A stretch of 64,000 nt of DNA from Metarhizium brunneum (taxonomy: Eukaryota > Ascomycota > Sordariomycetes > Hypocreales > Clavicipitaceae), in the NCBI RefSeq assembly GCF_013426205.1, contig NC_089423.1, positions 124,001-188,000 on the forward strand, written 5' to 3'. Below, one piece after another: positions 12,151-25,100 of the stretch. Numbering within the stretch: position 1 is the first letter of the stretch; each line of letters starts with the position of its first letter. Both the position numbers and the translations under genes were made by a program. Under the pieces are notes generated by a model that saw only the letters and a program-made list of their open reading frames with translations, was not told the DNA's origin and searched no databases.

Positions 12151-12320
12151 GAATTACAATCGGTATTGCCATTGCACCAGTCTGCTTCTCTGCACTCGTA
12201 TGCCGGCAACTCGTCCTTTTCCGGATACGAAGAAGCGACAGTACGTGCTCATTTAGAAGTCGCAATCATTCGTGGATGGGTACATCGGCAGTCCAATAGT
12301 CCCCATCAGCTCGCTGGTTG

Positions 12321-14009
12321 ATGCGTTTCGGTGGTCTACGAGGACGAACTGCTCGACACATCATGGGAATAATGCTGACAGGGCCCAAACGCTCCGTGAC
12401 AATGCGAAGCTCGTTCTATCGCGCCCTTCTTGCCGCATTGTGCGTGCTTCTTGTGCTCATGACCATGCTCCGAAAGGAATCGATATCAGTCCGTTCTGAA
12501 CTCTGGGGAAAGACGGGCGTCAAAGCCAACACCGTCCACGAACAGAAACCACTCGAGGACCCCAGCCTGCCCCCCAGCGTACCTGGTGATTATATAACCG
12601 GCATTTCAAACAACTTCAACCTCAACTGCAGTGCCGATATGCCACATCTGCGAAATATCAGGGAAAAGTACAGTCTCAATGAAAGATTCCAATACATGAA
12701 GCGCTATATTCGCTTCACCCGCGTTGAGGGTCTGGAACGAAAGCGCATGACCAAGATCTCCCAAAACTTGCTGAACGGAGCCTTCAAGACCATCGATGTC
12801 AACAAGCACTACGGACAAGATGCGTGCGAAAAGCCTCTCGAGGTGCAGGTTCCCGCTTCCGGCTTACCTTCGTCCGTGAATGCAAGCGATTTCATGTTCG
12901 GTGTCTCGACGACCTTTAAGCGATTCATGGACCCGGAAACCACACCGATCAACGAATGGATCTACTGGCTTACCGATAGCCGCGGCCACTCCAACGGGGG
13001 CAAACTGGTACTCATGCTTCTCGATGCCAGCGACGATGAGCTTCAAGAAGTTGCCAACTTGCTCGGCGACGTTGGCATTGATGTCGATGTCTATCACTCT
13101 GATTCATCTCTGGAAATGGCTGTTCGATATCTTTACCTGGTGCCTACGCTCTACAGCCATCCCGAGGCCCAGAGGAAGAAGTGGCTCGTTATTTGCGACG
13201 ACGACACATTCTTTCCCAGTATGCACGAGCTGATGGAGAAGATGAGCAAGTTTGACCACACCCGCGAGATGTACATTGGCACTCTGTCCGAGGATGTCGG
13301 AGCCATTGAGCGTCACGGCTCACAAGCCTTTGGGGGTGGCGGTGTTTTCTTGTCGCTACCCCTAGCAGAAAAGATTGCTGAACTCTTTGGTAGTTGCACT
13401 ACGGAGCAAAAGGTTCTCGAGTCCAACTCTGGCTGGGGTCCTCAGGGTGATATCATTCTCCGCAAGTGCATCTACGAAAATACTGATACTCGACTGACGA
13501 CCTTTTGGGAACTCTGGCAGTTGGACATCCTTGGCCATCCTGCGGGTTTCTACGAATGGGGCATCAAACCACTCTCCCTCCATCACTATCGTAGTAGTGG
13601 ATGGCACAAGGCCAAGCCGGGCATGTACACCAAAATTGCTCATACATGCGGTGAAGACTGCACGCTCATGCGATTCCAAACCAAAGACGACTTCATCATT
13701 TCCGGATACTCCATTGCCCATTACCCAGAAGGGGTGACTTTCGACACAAACCAGATGGAAGCAACGCTACACGCAGCCCCGGAGGACAAGGGCTGGAACC
13801 TTGACTTCATGATGGGACCAAGCCGCCAGAATCTCGAAAGGACGGGCAAAAAGATCTCGTGGGAGCTGGAAGAGTCCGAGGTGCAATCCGACGGTTCTGT
13901 ACTGCAAACCTACACGCGAAAGAAAAACGATGAAAGATGGGTACACCCAGACAGACAGCCCATGAGCAACATAGATGGCATTATTGAGCTTGTTTGGATC
14001 CCATCATAA
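12321..14009 (+). CDS. Glycosyltransferase family 31 / DUF604-like membrane protein
   Basis: A single exon of 562 residues from the first ATG. A basic N terminus is followed by one hydrophobic segment (about residues 34-51, ALLAALCVLLVLMTML), giving a type II membrane anchor that would place the catalytic domain in the Golgi lumen. The lumenal part contains the fringe-like nucleotide-sugar site: VICDDDTFF with Asp293-295 as the DxD metal motif, then AFGGGGVFLS. Later conserved blocks include GWGPQGD and the His-rich LHHYRSSGWH. This order fits fungal GT31/DUF604 proteins, which are poorly characterised; the acceptor is unknown. In-frame Met residues before the anchor make the exact start uncertain by up to about 30 residues. 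No introns are needed. Confidence 0.85.
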   Translation: MRFGGLRGRTARHIMGIMLTGPKRSVTMRSSFYRALLAALCVLLVLMTMLRKESISVRSELWGKTGVKANTVHEQKPLEDPSLPPSVPGDYITGISNNFNLNCSADMPHLRNIREKYSLNERFQYMKRYIRFTRVEGLERKRMTKISQNLLNGAFKTIDVNKHYGQDACEKPLEVQVPASGLPSSVNASDFMFGVSTTFKRFMDPETTPINEWIYWLTDSRGHSNGGKLVLMLLDASDDELQEVANLLGDVGIDVDVYHSDSSLEMAVRYLYLVPTLYSHPEAQRKKWLVICDDDTFFPSMHELMEKMSKFDHTREMYIGTLSEDVGAIERHGSQAFGGGGVFLSLPLAEKIAELFGSCTTEQKVLESNSGWGPQGDIILRKCIYENTDTRLTTFWELWQLDILGHPAGFYEWGIKPLSLHHYRSSGWHKAKPGMYTKIAHTCGEDCTLMRFQTKDDFIISGYSIAHYPEGVTFDTNQMEATLHAAPEDKGWNLDFMMGPSRQNLERTGKKISWELEESEVQSDGSVLQTYTRKKNDERWVHPDRQPMSNIDGIIELVWIPS

Positions 14010-15337
14010 CAGCGGCCTTGGACGAGGCTACTTTTTTCGTTTCTTCATCTCTCAAATTTTCTACTCGATGCGTACTCACTGCGTATCCGCCCATCAACCC
14101 GGTCGCTATACCCTTCATCTTGATGTCTGGACACCGTTTTTTTGGGGCGACGGATGACAGGAAGCGACGGGGTCACGCTACAAAGTGACTCTGGTAACGG
14201 GCACGTTCATTTTGTGGCCACATTCACTATTTAGGCGGGCCAAAATATTACTTCCGCGGTCATGTGAATATTTTTTTCTTTTCTTTTTTTTTGGTTTCTT
14301 TTCTTCATTCATGGAAGATGGATAGACACGGGCAAATAGAGTCACGATTCGGCTCGGCGCACTCAATCTTCGTTTATTCAGTATACAACATCTGTAGGGC
14401 CGGCGTTTGGGAAGACAGAATTCATTTCAGTGGTGTTGAACCTCATGCGGGTCTTGGGAACGATATATGTTATTCTTGATGCTATGTCTATGTGAGACAT
14501 CTATCTACCCGAATTGGGCCTTGTGTAACTTAGAGCAGTGGGCATGGATGGGCACGACGGGACAAGTCGTGAATTGACTATAGCGACGCCTTCAAGTAGG
14601 ACAATTCAATTCAATGACAATGCACTGGCCTGTGTCAAATGTGATGATGTCGGATGGGCTTGTTTAGATGGTTTTGCAATGTGCACTTGTCCCATGAACT
14701 GCATGGGTAGACAAACCCATTGCAAGCAAGTGTTGAGCCGTACCAAGGGCCACGTTGGAAACTGTAGTACATGTGCATTGCTCGGCGGGCTTGCTCTTTC
14801 TGCTAGGTGCCTTGATCCCTATCATATGCTGTATTTGAACGTCTCTTATTTATATTTTGTAATGAAATACGTTTACTCATTATAAAGTATGTCTGAAAAT
14901 ATTACAATTTACTATGCAAGTATTCCTGTAGGGCGTGGGCGCATCCAGCAAAAAGAGTGAGCCCGCTGCGCAACTCGCTCTCAGATGGCAAGTTTACGAA
15001 GCAAAGAGGCGGCAACAGTCCTGCAGCCGAGCAGGATTGTAAGTTTGTACGCCACATGCGCAAACAAAATACAGTGTTGGCGCACGAAAGATTGGCTTAT
15101 TAGCCCATCGGCAGCCAACCAATGGTGGTGCAGGCGTCATAATCCGCCGTAATCCGACCGTGACTTTTGCATTCACCTCAACACCAATACATTCCCCGTT
15201 TCCAACCTCACCACCACGGCGCACCGCAACAAGTCCATCTCTCCCACGCGTCAACCATGGCCGCCACGCACTAAGACCAACCCCATCTCTCGTCCTCTGT
15301 GCCCCCCTCCTCCCGCCGCACCAGCTACATCGACAAC
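14010..15337. other. Intergenic, holds MITE copy 2
   Basis: Apart from the MITE-like element at 14778-14973 this is the 3' flank of the glycosyltransferase gene and the 5' flank of the Atl1-like gene. A small cysteine-rich open frame (14544-14885) runs into the MITE and is not convincing as a gene. Confidence 0.45.
14778..14973. mobile_element. MITE-like element, copy 2
   Basis: 196 bp with imperfect terminal inverted repeats of about 33 bp. The left end reads TTGCTCGGCGGGCTTGCTC. The right end, read in reverse complement, starts TTGCGCAGCGGGCTCACTC. Both continue into a CTTT-TGCT-GG/AG-TGC block. The termini match those of the copy at 8640-8797. The core is AT-rich and non-coding. No clear target duplication. 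Confidence 0.7.
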
Positions 15338-15971
15338 ATGGCGCGCTCCGACGAAGCCGCCGCCTTCTTCCACGCCGTCTACAGCGCGGTGCAAGAGATT
15401 CCCCGCGGCAAAGTGACTTCGTACGCGCACATTGCCACGCTCGTAGGAACGCGTACGTCACCTCCCCCCCCCTCTCCCTGCACCTTGGCAAATTCTCCGG
15501 GAATCAGGACTGATACGAGGGATCGAGGGGGGGTGGCAGCACAACGGCCCAGACAGGTGGGCATGTGCATGAAGCACCTGTCGAGCGATGCGTCGCACCG
15601 CTTCAACAACGCCAACGTCCCGTGGCAGCGGGTCATCAATTCCAAGGGCGTCATATCGCCGCGGTACGTTTGCTTTCCCGCCCTGCAGTGCAGCCTGTGG
15701 GAGCTTCCGCCGGGTAAGGGGGGAATGTCGGTTCCCGGCAAGTCGATGCATGCTGATGAACATGGCGGCGGGCTGCAGGTCCCAGCCGGACGGTGCGCAG
15801 AACCAGGCCGCGGCGCTGAGGGACGAGGGCGTGCACGTCACGCGCGGCGCCATGGGGGAATTCATGGTTGACTTTGGCGAGTACGGCTGGTTTCCGCGCG
15901 TCTTGCCGTCTGAGGCTGTTGGTGACGAGGCCTGGGAGAGCAGCACTGGCGAGGAAGAAGAGGGCGAGTAG
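15338..15971 (+). CDS. atl1: Alkyltransferase-like DNA repair protein (Atl1 type)
   Basis: Three exons, 15338-15452, 15540-15663 and 15779-15971, with GT-AG introns of 87 and 115 bp, encode 143 residues. The protein matches the DNA-binding domain of O6-methylguanine-DNA methyltransferase: IPRGKVTSYAHIA (recognition-helix region), VGTPQRPRQVG across the first splice, then VPWQRVINSKG. The methyl-accepting PCHR motif is replaced by PWQR, the signature of alkyltransferase-like proteins. These bind and flip O6-alkylguanine and recruit nucleotide excision repair instead of removing the alkyl group. The C-terminal GAQNQAAALRDEGV block is also typical. The acidic tail (EEEEGE) is extra. All three joins preserve the frame and each restores a conserved block, which supports the model strongly. 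Confidence 0.88.
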
Positions 15972-16731
15972 GTGTGTCTGTGTTCAACAGCGTGGTTTGA
16001 AGGGTGTCCTGAATCCATGCTCGCTCGGTACAGAATAACATACAAGCCCACTGCTGGGCAAAAAATATATTCAATCTTTATCATTCTCACTCGATATATA
16101 TACTGTAGTACGTCATGACTTTGCCGGAAAGGCCGCACATGCTCACGCCAGGCACCAACTCATTCAGGCCGTCCATCCTCCACGGTCATCGCTTCCATGA
16201 ATTGAAACAAAACCACAAGCAAAAACATCAACAGTCCATGTCTTCCCACCATGCACAACATCATTCTCCTACGGCATAGGATATACCTCTAATCGTGGTA
16301 TCAAGTGCAGAGTGGCAAGACATAATGAATACGATAGACCAAACGTACAAGAAAGTGTAACCATGACAGAAACAAAGGGGGGGGATATAAAACTTCATTC
16401 GTTGCCGCCGGAACCAAGAAATACACAACAGAAGAAACACTTCGCCTTGTGTTGCGCCCATCAAAAGCCTCTCGAATGCGCAACAGTGTGAAACATGATC
16501 ATGACGGGCCGTCTTAAAACGATCCTGCAGGTCGTACCGAAGCAAAACACAAAAAAAAAAAAAAAAAAGAGGATAGCAATGAGAAAAAAAAAGGCACACA
16601 GCAAAGGCTTTATCCTCGGTGATGAAGAGACTGGCCCCAGCCATTGCGCCTCTTCAAGTCGTCAGGCTACTTTGAGAAGCCTCGTCTCGATCCTCTCGCG
16701 TACCGGTTTTCCAAAGAAAGCTCAGCCCCGC
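15972..16731. other. Convergent 3' intergenic region
   Basis: The 3' flanks of the Atl1-like gene and the kinesin gene. A 19-base A run ends at about 16569. I see no gene or repeat element. Confidence 0.5.
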
Positions 16732-19700
16732 CTAGAAGCAGTTCAGACTACCCTTCTTCTTCTTGCTCTTGTTAATGGCATTCATCCTTTCTTCAAGCTG
16801 CTTTCTAGCCAGCTCGGCGGCCTGTCGCTTCTTTCGCTCCTCTTCGACAGCCTGCATACTCCAGCGATTATCTGCCTGGGGCTCCATCTGTCGTTCTTTC
16901 AATTCCTTGAGTTCGGCTTCAAGCTCTTGCGAACGCTTCTTCCACGCATCGCAGTCGCCCTTGACCTTCTTCGACTGCTTCTCAAGGTCTGTGAGTGCCT
17001 CCTCGAGTGTCTGTGTCAATTGTCGCTCAGCGTAAAGGTGCTTCTCAATGGTTCTGATTCGGGCTTCTTGGTCTTCGGTGAGTTGTGAAATGTTGACATT
17101 GTCCTTGCTAACAGGGCGTCCAGATGTCGGAGAATTGGGCACGCCGTTGGTTGGGGAGCCGCTTCTGGCAGCAACATTGGGCAGTGGTGGTAGAGGAATG
17201 GCCGGCGGTGGAGATGGCAGCGAAGTGTGTGAGGCGCTCTTGCGGATCGTCGAGTTGGAATTGGATCGCTTGATATCGCCCGTGCTGGAGAGTTCTTGAT
17301 ATTTGGCTTGCAGTACTGCGTACTCTTCCCGGATGCTATCCAAATCGCCTTGAAGTTTGGCTCGAGCCGCGGTAGCCTCTTCGAGCTGCACATTGCGCTC
17401 CGTCTGCAAAGTGCTAAGACGATTATTGGTCATTTGTGCTTCGTCAAAGTTGTTCTGAAGTTGTTCCTCAAGCTCTTCCACCAGGCGGCTGTTCTTCTTA
17501 TTGCGGCCTTCCAGATCCACAAGCTTCGTCTTCACAGCACCAAGCTGCTCAACTACAGACGTCGGGACAGTATCAGCACTGTCCGAAAGCATCTCTGTCA
17601 AGGAAGATTTCGCAGCCTTGATATCACCAAGGACATTCTCATTGATAGAAGTGAGTTCAGCAACTTGATTCTTCATTTCCTCGGCCTTTTGTTGTTCCTC
17701 GGCTAGCGTCTTTTGAGAAACCAGAAGCTTATCGATTCTTTCCGAGAGCAGCTCAATGTTGACGTCAACACCCATACCAGTCGCGACCTGGGTGGCAATC
17801 TCGGAAAGCTCATCTCTAGCCCGTGATAATTCATCTTCGAGCTTATGCATGGATTCAGTATGCTCTTGCATAAGAACTTCGGCCTGTTCCTCGTAGCTCT
17901 TCTGCTCATGTGACTTGAGCTCCAACATCTCCTTTGCGTGTCCATCTTTGAGAAGATCTAGGGCTTCTTGGTGGGATTTGGCTGTCTCAGAGTGACTGGC
18001 AACCTGGGTCTCGAGGGATGCAACGAGCTCTCGGTGCTGTTCAAGCTCCTTGATGGCCGACTCGTGGGAATTGTTGAGTTTCTCCAGCTCAGACTTGGCA
18101 TCGGCATGTTCATTTGCCAACTCAACAATCTTGGTAGAATTGATATTGATAATGGCCTTGTACTCATCAATCTCGGTACGCAAGAAGTCTACTAGTTTCT
18201 TCTGCTTTTGTTCCGAGTCTTTGACCAATTCCTGATTCGCAGATTTGTCCTGAGCGATGGAATTGTTGAGCTCATTATTCGACGAAGCAATTTGTGCTTC
18301 CAGTTTCGCGATATTGGCGCGTAGGTCAGCCTCCGTCTTTTCCGCGGCGTCAATAACTAGTCTGTGTGTCTCCTCCCATCCAGACAATTCTTCTTGGAGT
18401 TCCACGATTCGTTGCTCTCTTTCCTTGGCAGAGTCGTCGACAATGGTTGAGTTGACACCCTCGCCAATCGTGGGGTGGGCCGCGGCATTCCGCCAAGACT
18501 CTCGTAATTCATCAAGCTGCGTCGTCAACTCCTTCTCGCGCGACTCATGCGCCTCCCGCATCTGAGACATCTGTTTTTCGTTTCTTTCAAGCTGATCACG
18601 CAAGTTTGCAACCATGGACATATCCATCGGGCTGGCCTTCAAGCTGGATCTTTCGCGTGTCAATCCCGAGATGATGGTCATCTTAGTCTCCATCTCCTTC
18701 TTGACCGACGTGATGTCCGCCTCCAGCTCTTGGATGCGTTCACTTCGGGAGTGGAGTTCATGCATGGCAGAATTCAAATTGAGCTCAAAGCTCTGCATAA
18801 CTTCGGGTTGATTCTCAAAGTTCTCGGAAGCAATGTTGCGGAGGGAAGCGAAGGAGCGATGTGCACGGTCAATTACCAAGAGGTTCTGGCTGGATTTGCG
18901 ACGAATGACGGGGGTGCTAGTTCTTGGTGACGTTGCCTCGACAGCGCGCGCCTTTGACACCTCGGTCTTCAGTTCCTCCACCATATCCAGCGTATCGTTG
19001 TGAGCAGATTCGAGTTCGGCATATTTCTCAGCCAGAGTCTTCTCAGCGACATCTTTTTCTTCCGCCAGCTTGCGTAATCTCTCGATTTCTGCGGTTAGCT
19101 GTTCATTTTCTTCTCGATGGCCCAAATCCTCGCTCGAAACTGCGGGTTTGGTGGTGGCGGTGTCAGCTTCTGAACTCAAGTCAACAGCTGAACTATTCAT
19201 GGTAGCCGGTGACTCCATCGCGGAAGACAACTCAGACGACAAGGATCTCGACATGGATGACCGAGGTTCATCTTTCAAGTCGACCGATTTGCCGTCAGAA
19301 GTAAATGAATCAGGACGAACTTTCGGCAAGGGCGATTCAAAGACTGTAGAATCGCGGACTATTGATCGCTCAGGGTGGCGTGCCTCATCAACCGCGTCTT
19401 GCAATTCAGACAACGATCGAAGAGCTTCTTCGTATTTAGCCTGGAGTTGATCATAGTCTTGGATAGTGGTTTCGTGCTCAACACGGAGATCGAGGAGTTC
19501 TTGTGTGACATTCTCCAGCTTGTCAGCGACATATTTGCTCTGCTTGGCGCTTCGAGCTGTGTTTCCGCTTGTCAGCTCTTTGGCCTCCACCTCAACGCCA
19601 TGCTGCACGTCATTCTCTTGATCGGGATCTTGGGCAGTCTCTTCATCCGCTGCAGCATCGTGGACACGGTTCTCAGTATTCAGGTCCTGGGAATGCTCAT

Positions 19701-22199
19701 CATTCTCTTCGGGAATCGGCCCATCAAGTTGACTCTTGCGGCTGACGTGCGACTGGCTTCGAGAATGGTCGGTAAATCGGCGACCACGAGTTGCTCCATT
19801 CATCATTGTTGGCTCTGGTTCGTCAGCCTTGCCCGAATCAACGTGATCGAGCTCATAAAGAAGAGCATCCAACTTTCCTAGGCTGCGCTGGCGCTCGACC
19901 ACCGACTCCAAACGATCAATCTCACGCTGCATTAGTTCAATATCCTGGTCTGCTTCGGCCAAACGCTCCTCAAGCGTGGAAATGTAATCTTCGCAGGCAG
20001 CCTCGTTTTCTCTGACTCGCGCAATTTCCTTGCGAAGCTCCAGTATAATCGTAGCATTCTTTTCCTCGCCGCTCGTATGGCCATCCAGCTTGGCTTCGAG
20101 GTCATGGAGGTAGTTTTCGGTGCTGGCCTCCCTGTCCATGAGTTTCTGAAGACGAGCTTGTAGCTGGCTATTAATGGTGTCCACATATGCGCATTTTGTT
20201 TCCTTCTCGAGAAGCGATGTCTCGGTGTTAGACAATGTGGATCGGGTACTCGATAAAGATTGCTCCAAACTCTGAATGGTCTTCTCGTACTCGAGGACAA
20301 CCTGCTCGACCGCCTGTGCGAATGAGTTGGATCGGTTGAGTCGATCGTCGGCTGAGGTTGAGTCATTCTGGCCAGCTTGCTCCGATTCGTGTTCTCGTGC
20401 CCTCGCAAGTTCGGCAATCAGTTTGGCATGTCGCTGGCTCAGCGCGCTGTAATTTTCTTGGGCATCTAGCAGTTGATTTTGGAGTTCCGATTCCCGCTCG
20501 CTTGATCTGTCAGACCGCTCATTCGGTGCAGCATTGCCTCGTCGTGGATTATGGTCGCTGCCTTGTGAGCTTCGAATTTGATCTCGCAGGAAGGACACTT
20601 CTGCTCGTAGTCGTTCAATCAAGCCCTTGCTGTCTCCATCGTCAACTTGCTGGATTCGTGGTTTGGACTGGATCGCTCTAGCACGCTGCGCATATTGAAC
20701 CGTGTTTAAAGTCTCGCTTAGGTGGAATTCAGCAGGAGTGACACACGCAATCATATAGGTGATGGCGTTGCCACCTAGCGAGTCTTGCAGCAGGCGGGTT
20801 AGTTTAGAGTCGCGGTACGATACATGAGAGCCAGATTGACGGGAGGACAATTGGCTAATGACTTTGCCTAGAGATGCCAAACCAGCATTGATGGAGATGC
20901 CCTCCTTGGCTCGTTCTCCTTGTGCACCAGTATTTTTAAGTCGCTCGCTTCCCGCAAGATCGACAAAGTGCAGTTTGCTGTCCGTCGTAATTGACAGGTC
21001 CTGGCCAGTCATGGCCTCCAGAGGCATCGAGAGTCGCTTCTCCGCACCAGTTGCCGTCTGAAGCTTGCTCTTGCGCTGCACCAAGTTCAACGAGAAGACG
21101 GCGTGAGAGCGAGAAGACTTGGCATTGATTGCAGTGGCGTCGGTTTGGCGAATGCTGGAACCGAAATTGAGGGCGTTCATGAGATCGTCAACAGAACCAA
21201 TGTCGACTTGTCGCAGGCCAGTGAGGATAATATTGCCTTTTGTGTCTTCTCGGATGGCGATGTTGGTCCGCTCATTGGCAGGAGTCGACTCGGGCACAAG
21301 CAAATCGCGCAGCTGCTCGTTATAAATTTCCACATACGTCGCTTTCAACGACCAATTGCGGTCGCCGAGAAGGTTTTGATGGTTGTAGGAGCGGGGAGTC
21401 CGGAGACTTGACATGGACTGTCTGTTTGACGATGAGCCGGTACCTCCGGCGTTGGGTAAATCAAGCTTCTGAAACAGAGCAGTGGCTGCTCTGGGGATGA
21501 CACCTGTGAAAAAGAGTAAGCATGAAGCCTGCCGAGTGACGGTGTGCTGTGCTTTGCTGTGCTGAGGGTGTCTGCTAGCGGCACCAAGATCTTACCAGTC
21601 ATTGATTCATCTTCATGTTCACCTGGGTTCGAGGTGCCCATGGTATATGACTTTCCAGCTCCAGACTGTCCATATGCCAGAAGCGAGACATTGTAGCCTT
21701 GTGTAAAGGCGTTGATCGAGTCAGCCAAGTACTCCCAAATTCCATCTTGCAGAACCTCGGGGCTGAAGACGCGATCAAAGACGAATATCTTCCTGCCTTG
21801 CGGGGAGTCGATGGCCAAGCTGGTGTTGGATGTCGTTTGGACCATGGAGCGCTGAAAGCGTTGTGGGATGAGATCATAGCCTGGATCGTTGGGCTTCAAC
21901 GGTGGTCGCACCCGAACAGCTTGACGGAGAGACGGTCAGCAAACAATGTGTTTATTTGCTAAAGAGGGGATTGCGGACGGCGTTGTAGAGCTTCGAAATG
22001 GCAAAACGTCAAGCCAATGCCACCAAGTATACATACCAACTTTGACAGCTGTGCGGCTCTCGTCGTCCGAGGCCCTGCTACCAACACCAGCTTTGCTGCT
22101 CATGCTCAACCTGCTGGCACTCCTTGGGCCTGGTCTCACGATGGCGCTGAGAGGTCGCTCCCGGTGATGTAGAGGCGACGCCGGCGGCGATGATGCCAT
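16732..22199 (-). CDS. Kinesin motor protein, long coiled-coil (kinesin-4-like)
   Basis: Exons 22199-22037, 21919-21596 and 21503-16732, with introns of 117 and 92 bp, encode 1,752 residues. The N-terminal motor carries VRVRPPLK, the P-loop GQSGAGKS (residues 138-145), GVIPRA directly after the second splice, switch I NAKSSRSH and switch II DLAGSER, ending near VQYAQRARAI. The order and the N-terminal motor position make it a plus-end type kinesin. GVIPRA..LF and the very long tail favour kinesin-4 (KIF4/KIF21-like), but the subfamily is not proven. About 1,300 residues of charged heptad-rich coiled coil follow, interrupted by low-complexity segments. Near the C terminus is a proline-rich stretch (PSPPPAIPLPPLP) and a lysine-rich end (KSKKKKGS). 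Both splice joins restore conserved motor motifs. The gene is convergent with the Atl1-like gene. Confidence 0.88.
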
Positions 22200-25100
22200 G
22201 GCGAAAAGAGATCGAGGACACTCGGTACGCCCAACAAGAAAACGCACGTCAAGACAAGATTCCTGTGCAGGAGGATGTGTGTGCGTGCTCGGGACCGGGA
22301 ATCATGCGAGGGCCGGTGATGGTCTCGGATGGACTGTGAAGCCAGCAAGAGGCCCAGCGCCGCGGCGCGAAGTTGGGGTTATTTTGGCGAAATTCGACAG
22401 ACCCGCAGCGACGGACGGTTGCCAATGTATGAAGTTTTGGGGGAAATTGGAATATGTATGTTTGTACGGAGTGTGTAGTATGTACAGTACGGAGTTCTAT
22501 GTATGTCCGTCGTGGGATGGGAAGACTGGTGTGTGGATGGAAGCACAAGCTGGGGAGGGGGGTGTGGTCCTGGGAGGGTCCTGGGGGCCTTGGGCGGCGG
22601 ACCTGGGTGGTCCCAGTCTCGACTGCCCTCATCTTTAAGGCTAGTACTCCGTAGTAGTAGTACTCCGTCCTCGTGTGGTGTTGGAGTCAACAGAGCGAGG
22701 GGAAAGGGGATCGATCAATTGAGGGCGTCGAGCGGCGAGCGACGGGCGGCGACTGGGGACTGGGACCTGGGACCTGGGACCTGGGAAGGCTGGCAACGAC
22801 CAGGGTCCAGGAACACCAGACTGGATGCTTGCACAAGACACTCGGGCTTGAGGAGCTGCCAGTGACTAATTAAACACTTGGCTGGCCGGCGGCTGGCCGG
22901 TGGCAGCTGGCGACCAACTGGCTTAAACTGGCAACTGACGACGAGCCTGCACATGTATGGTCCGTCGAGCCTGGACACGGAAAAAAGCGAGGCCCCGCCT
23001 CCCCTCCATCAATGCCTCCCATGTCCAGATATTCCCCCAATAAACCCGCTCAACCGCTCCACGGCCAGCGACACCAAGGTACTACTGTCGACATGAGTGC
23101 TTCATTCGCTTCAGGTAGACCATAACGACTGGCTGTCTGGGGCCGTGCTGGAGCGGCAGCCAAGGTCCGGGAAGCCAGTTTGCCATCCCGTCAGTCCCAG
23201 TCCCGGCTTATGCGCCTAGGTACCCGGCTAACATGGCAGCATGGCATGGGTTACAAGTTTGCTCAAAGATGGGGCCCCTTGGACGTTTGGACACTCGTCA
23301 CCAGATTCTGTCCATATTGTACAATTGTACACGGAGCACTCTGTGTAAAGGCTGGTACCTGCATACGTGGTCTAGTACGGAGTACGTTAGGTGCCTACGG
23401 AGTTCCGTACCTATCGACCTAATAGGCACCTAGTCGTTGTACTACGTGCAATTTGAGCAAGACGAACAAGTGTGGCGAGATGCTTTGACTTGCAACCGGG
23501 TGGAGTCCCAAAGGTCCCAGGCCCACGCGGCAAGGGAACTCGAGAGTCGTCGAAACATGGCAAGCTACGTACCCCGAAGAGCGTCGTCGACACATTTGTC
23601 ATACTGTCCGGTCCGCCTGGCGAAATGGCAGAGGGCACATGATGACCAGTCGTGGCCGAATTTACTACTCTGTACTCCGTACTTGGGCACATACATATTA
23701 CAGATCCGTGTTCCACATCATCACGTCTCGCATTGCAACTGCACATGAATGTGCAACCGAGTTCATACTGCATATAACCAAGGTTACATGCTCGGTCGAT
23801 GTGCACTGATGGTTGAAGCATTGGGTGAAAAGCCTAAGCATGGACGCGCCGCCATGATATCGGCGCTTGGGTTCGTTTCTCAAAAACGGGAGCCGTACTT
23901 GCTACTCCAGACTTTGTCCGGAATACGTCGTGCAGCTTGCTACTTGCTGCTCCTGAGTCTACAATGCAACAACAAACTGCAACATAAACAAACACTACGG
24001 AGTACGGAGTACGCGGCAGGCACACCCTACTTTACTGGGTGGTCAAACCCCTTGACACCTTGACAGCTTGCAGGGATTCGCCACAGGGTACGAATGGCCA
24101 GATACAGGAGAACACAAGGTCTGATCCCCAATTCCTCTGTCACTTCCGTCATGTCTCTCGTCTGATTCAGCGGCAAACTCGCCCCATCGGCCGCCACTAT
24201 ACAATACTACTCCGTATGTACGCTTGTAGCGTGATTTCGTGTCGGCGTCTGGACTCCGGATTCGGTTGTCGGTTGTCGGTACACGACCCCTAAGTAGCGT
24301 CTATTACTGCTTCTGTGTACGGAGGAAGTTAGAAGGCAAAAAGGGGGCCATGCGAGCACCGCATGACAGGCCGAGCCCCAAAGTTTCAGGGGCGCGGCAA
24401 CGGCCAGCATGTCCAAAAAAAAAATGGTGGTGGCTGTTTGTGGTGAACAACTCTGGAGCATGATTGAAAGTCTTCTTCTTCTCTTGCTCCTGAAGCTCGA
24501 CCATGGTGGTTGGCTGGAGCCTGAAGAGCTGAAGATGGAAGTGCTGGTTGGCTGCGATGTGTGTTGTGGGTTGGTGGCTTTGCAGAGTTCGCCATCAATT
24601 GGTTCAATTGGTGTGGCGCCGCTGGGGGCAGACATACGGCAGGGTCCTGTCCCAAACTCTGTCCGTCCGTGATGGATAGTATTTAATTCCTGATGGTCTG
24701 GTGTGCCTGGTGCGGCGGCGTACCGTGCACATCGCCTAGCGGACAATTGTATGGAGTGTATGGAGTACAGGCAACATTGGAAGAGTTTTCCAGCAGGGAC
24801 AATGCAGTGGCGCGAGAAGACCCCTGCCATGCTCCCGAGGCCACAAGATGCCCTCTTTGTTTTGCTCACCATCCGAAGGAGAATCTTCAACAGGCCAAGA
24901 CTGTCTGAAGGCCGAGTGGGTAAGTCAACGTCCTAGCGCCCGGGTCTGGTTTGCTGCAGGCCACGCCGGCGACCAGGCAAGAACTGATAGTAAACAGAAG
25001 AACGATGCAAGTGACCCTGATACCATTGACAGCTTGAGCAATCTACTCGGGCACCCCTGAGAGGCTAGTTGGAGCTGGACAATCAGAGCCGCCATCACAA

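Noticed and set aside
14544..14885. Small cysteine-rich protein
   Set aside because: The frame crosses into the MITE copy and shows no signal peptide or conserved Cys pattern.
15458..16138. 226-codon minus-strand frame over the Atl1-like gene
   Set aside because: Antisense shadow without motifs; the + strand model restores three conserved blocks by splicing.
24207..24890. 227-codon minus-strand frame
   Set aside because: Low-complexity composition without any family signature; lies in motif-rich intergenic DNA.
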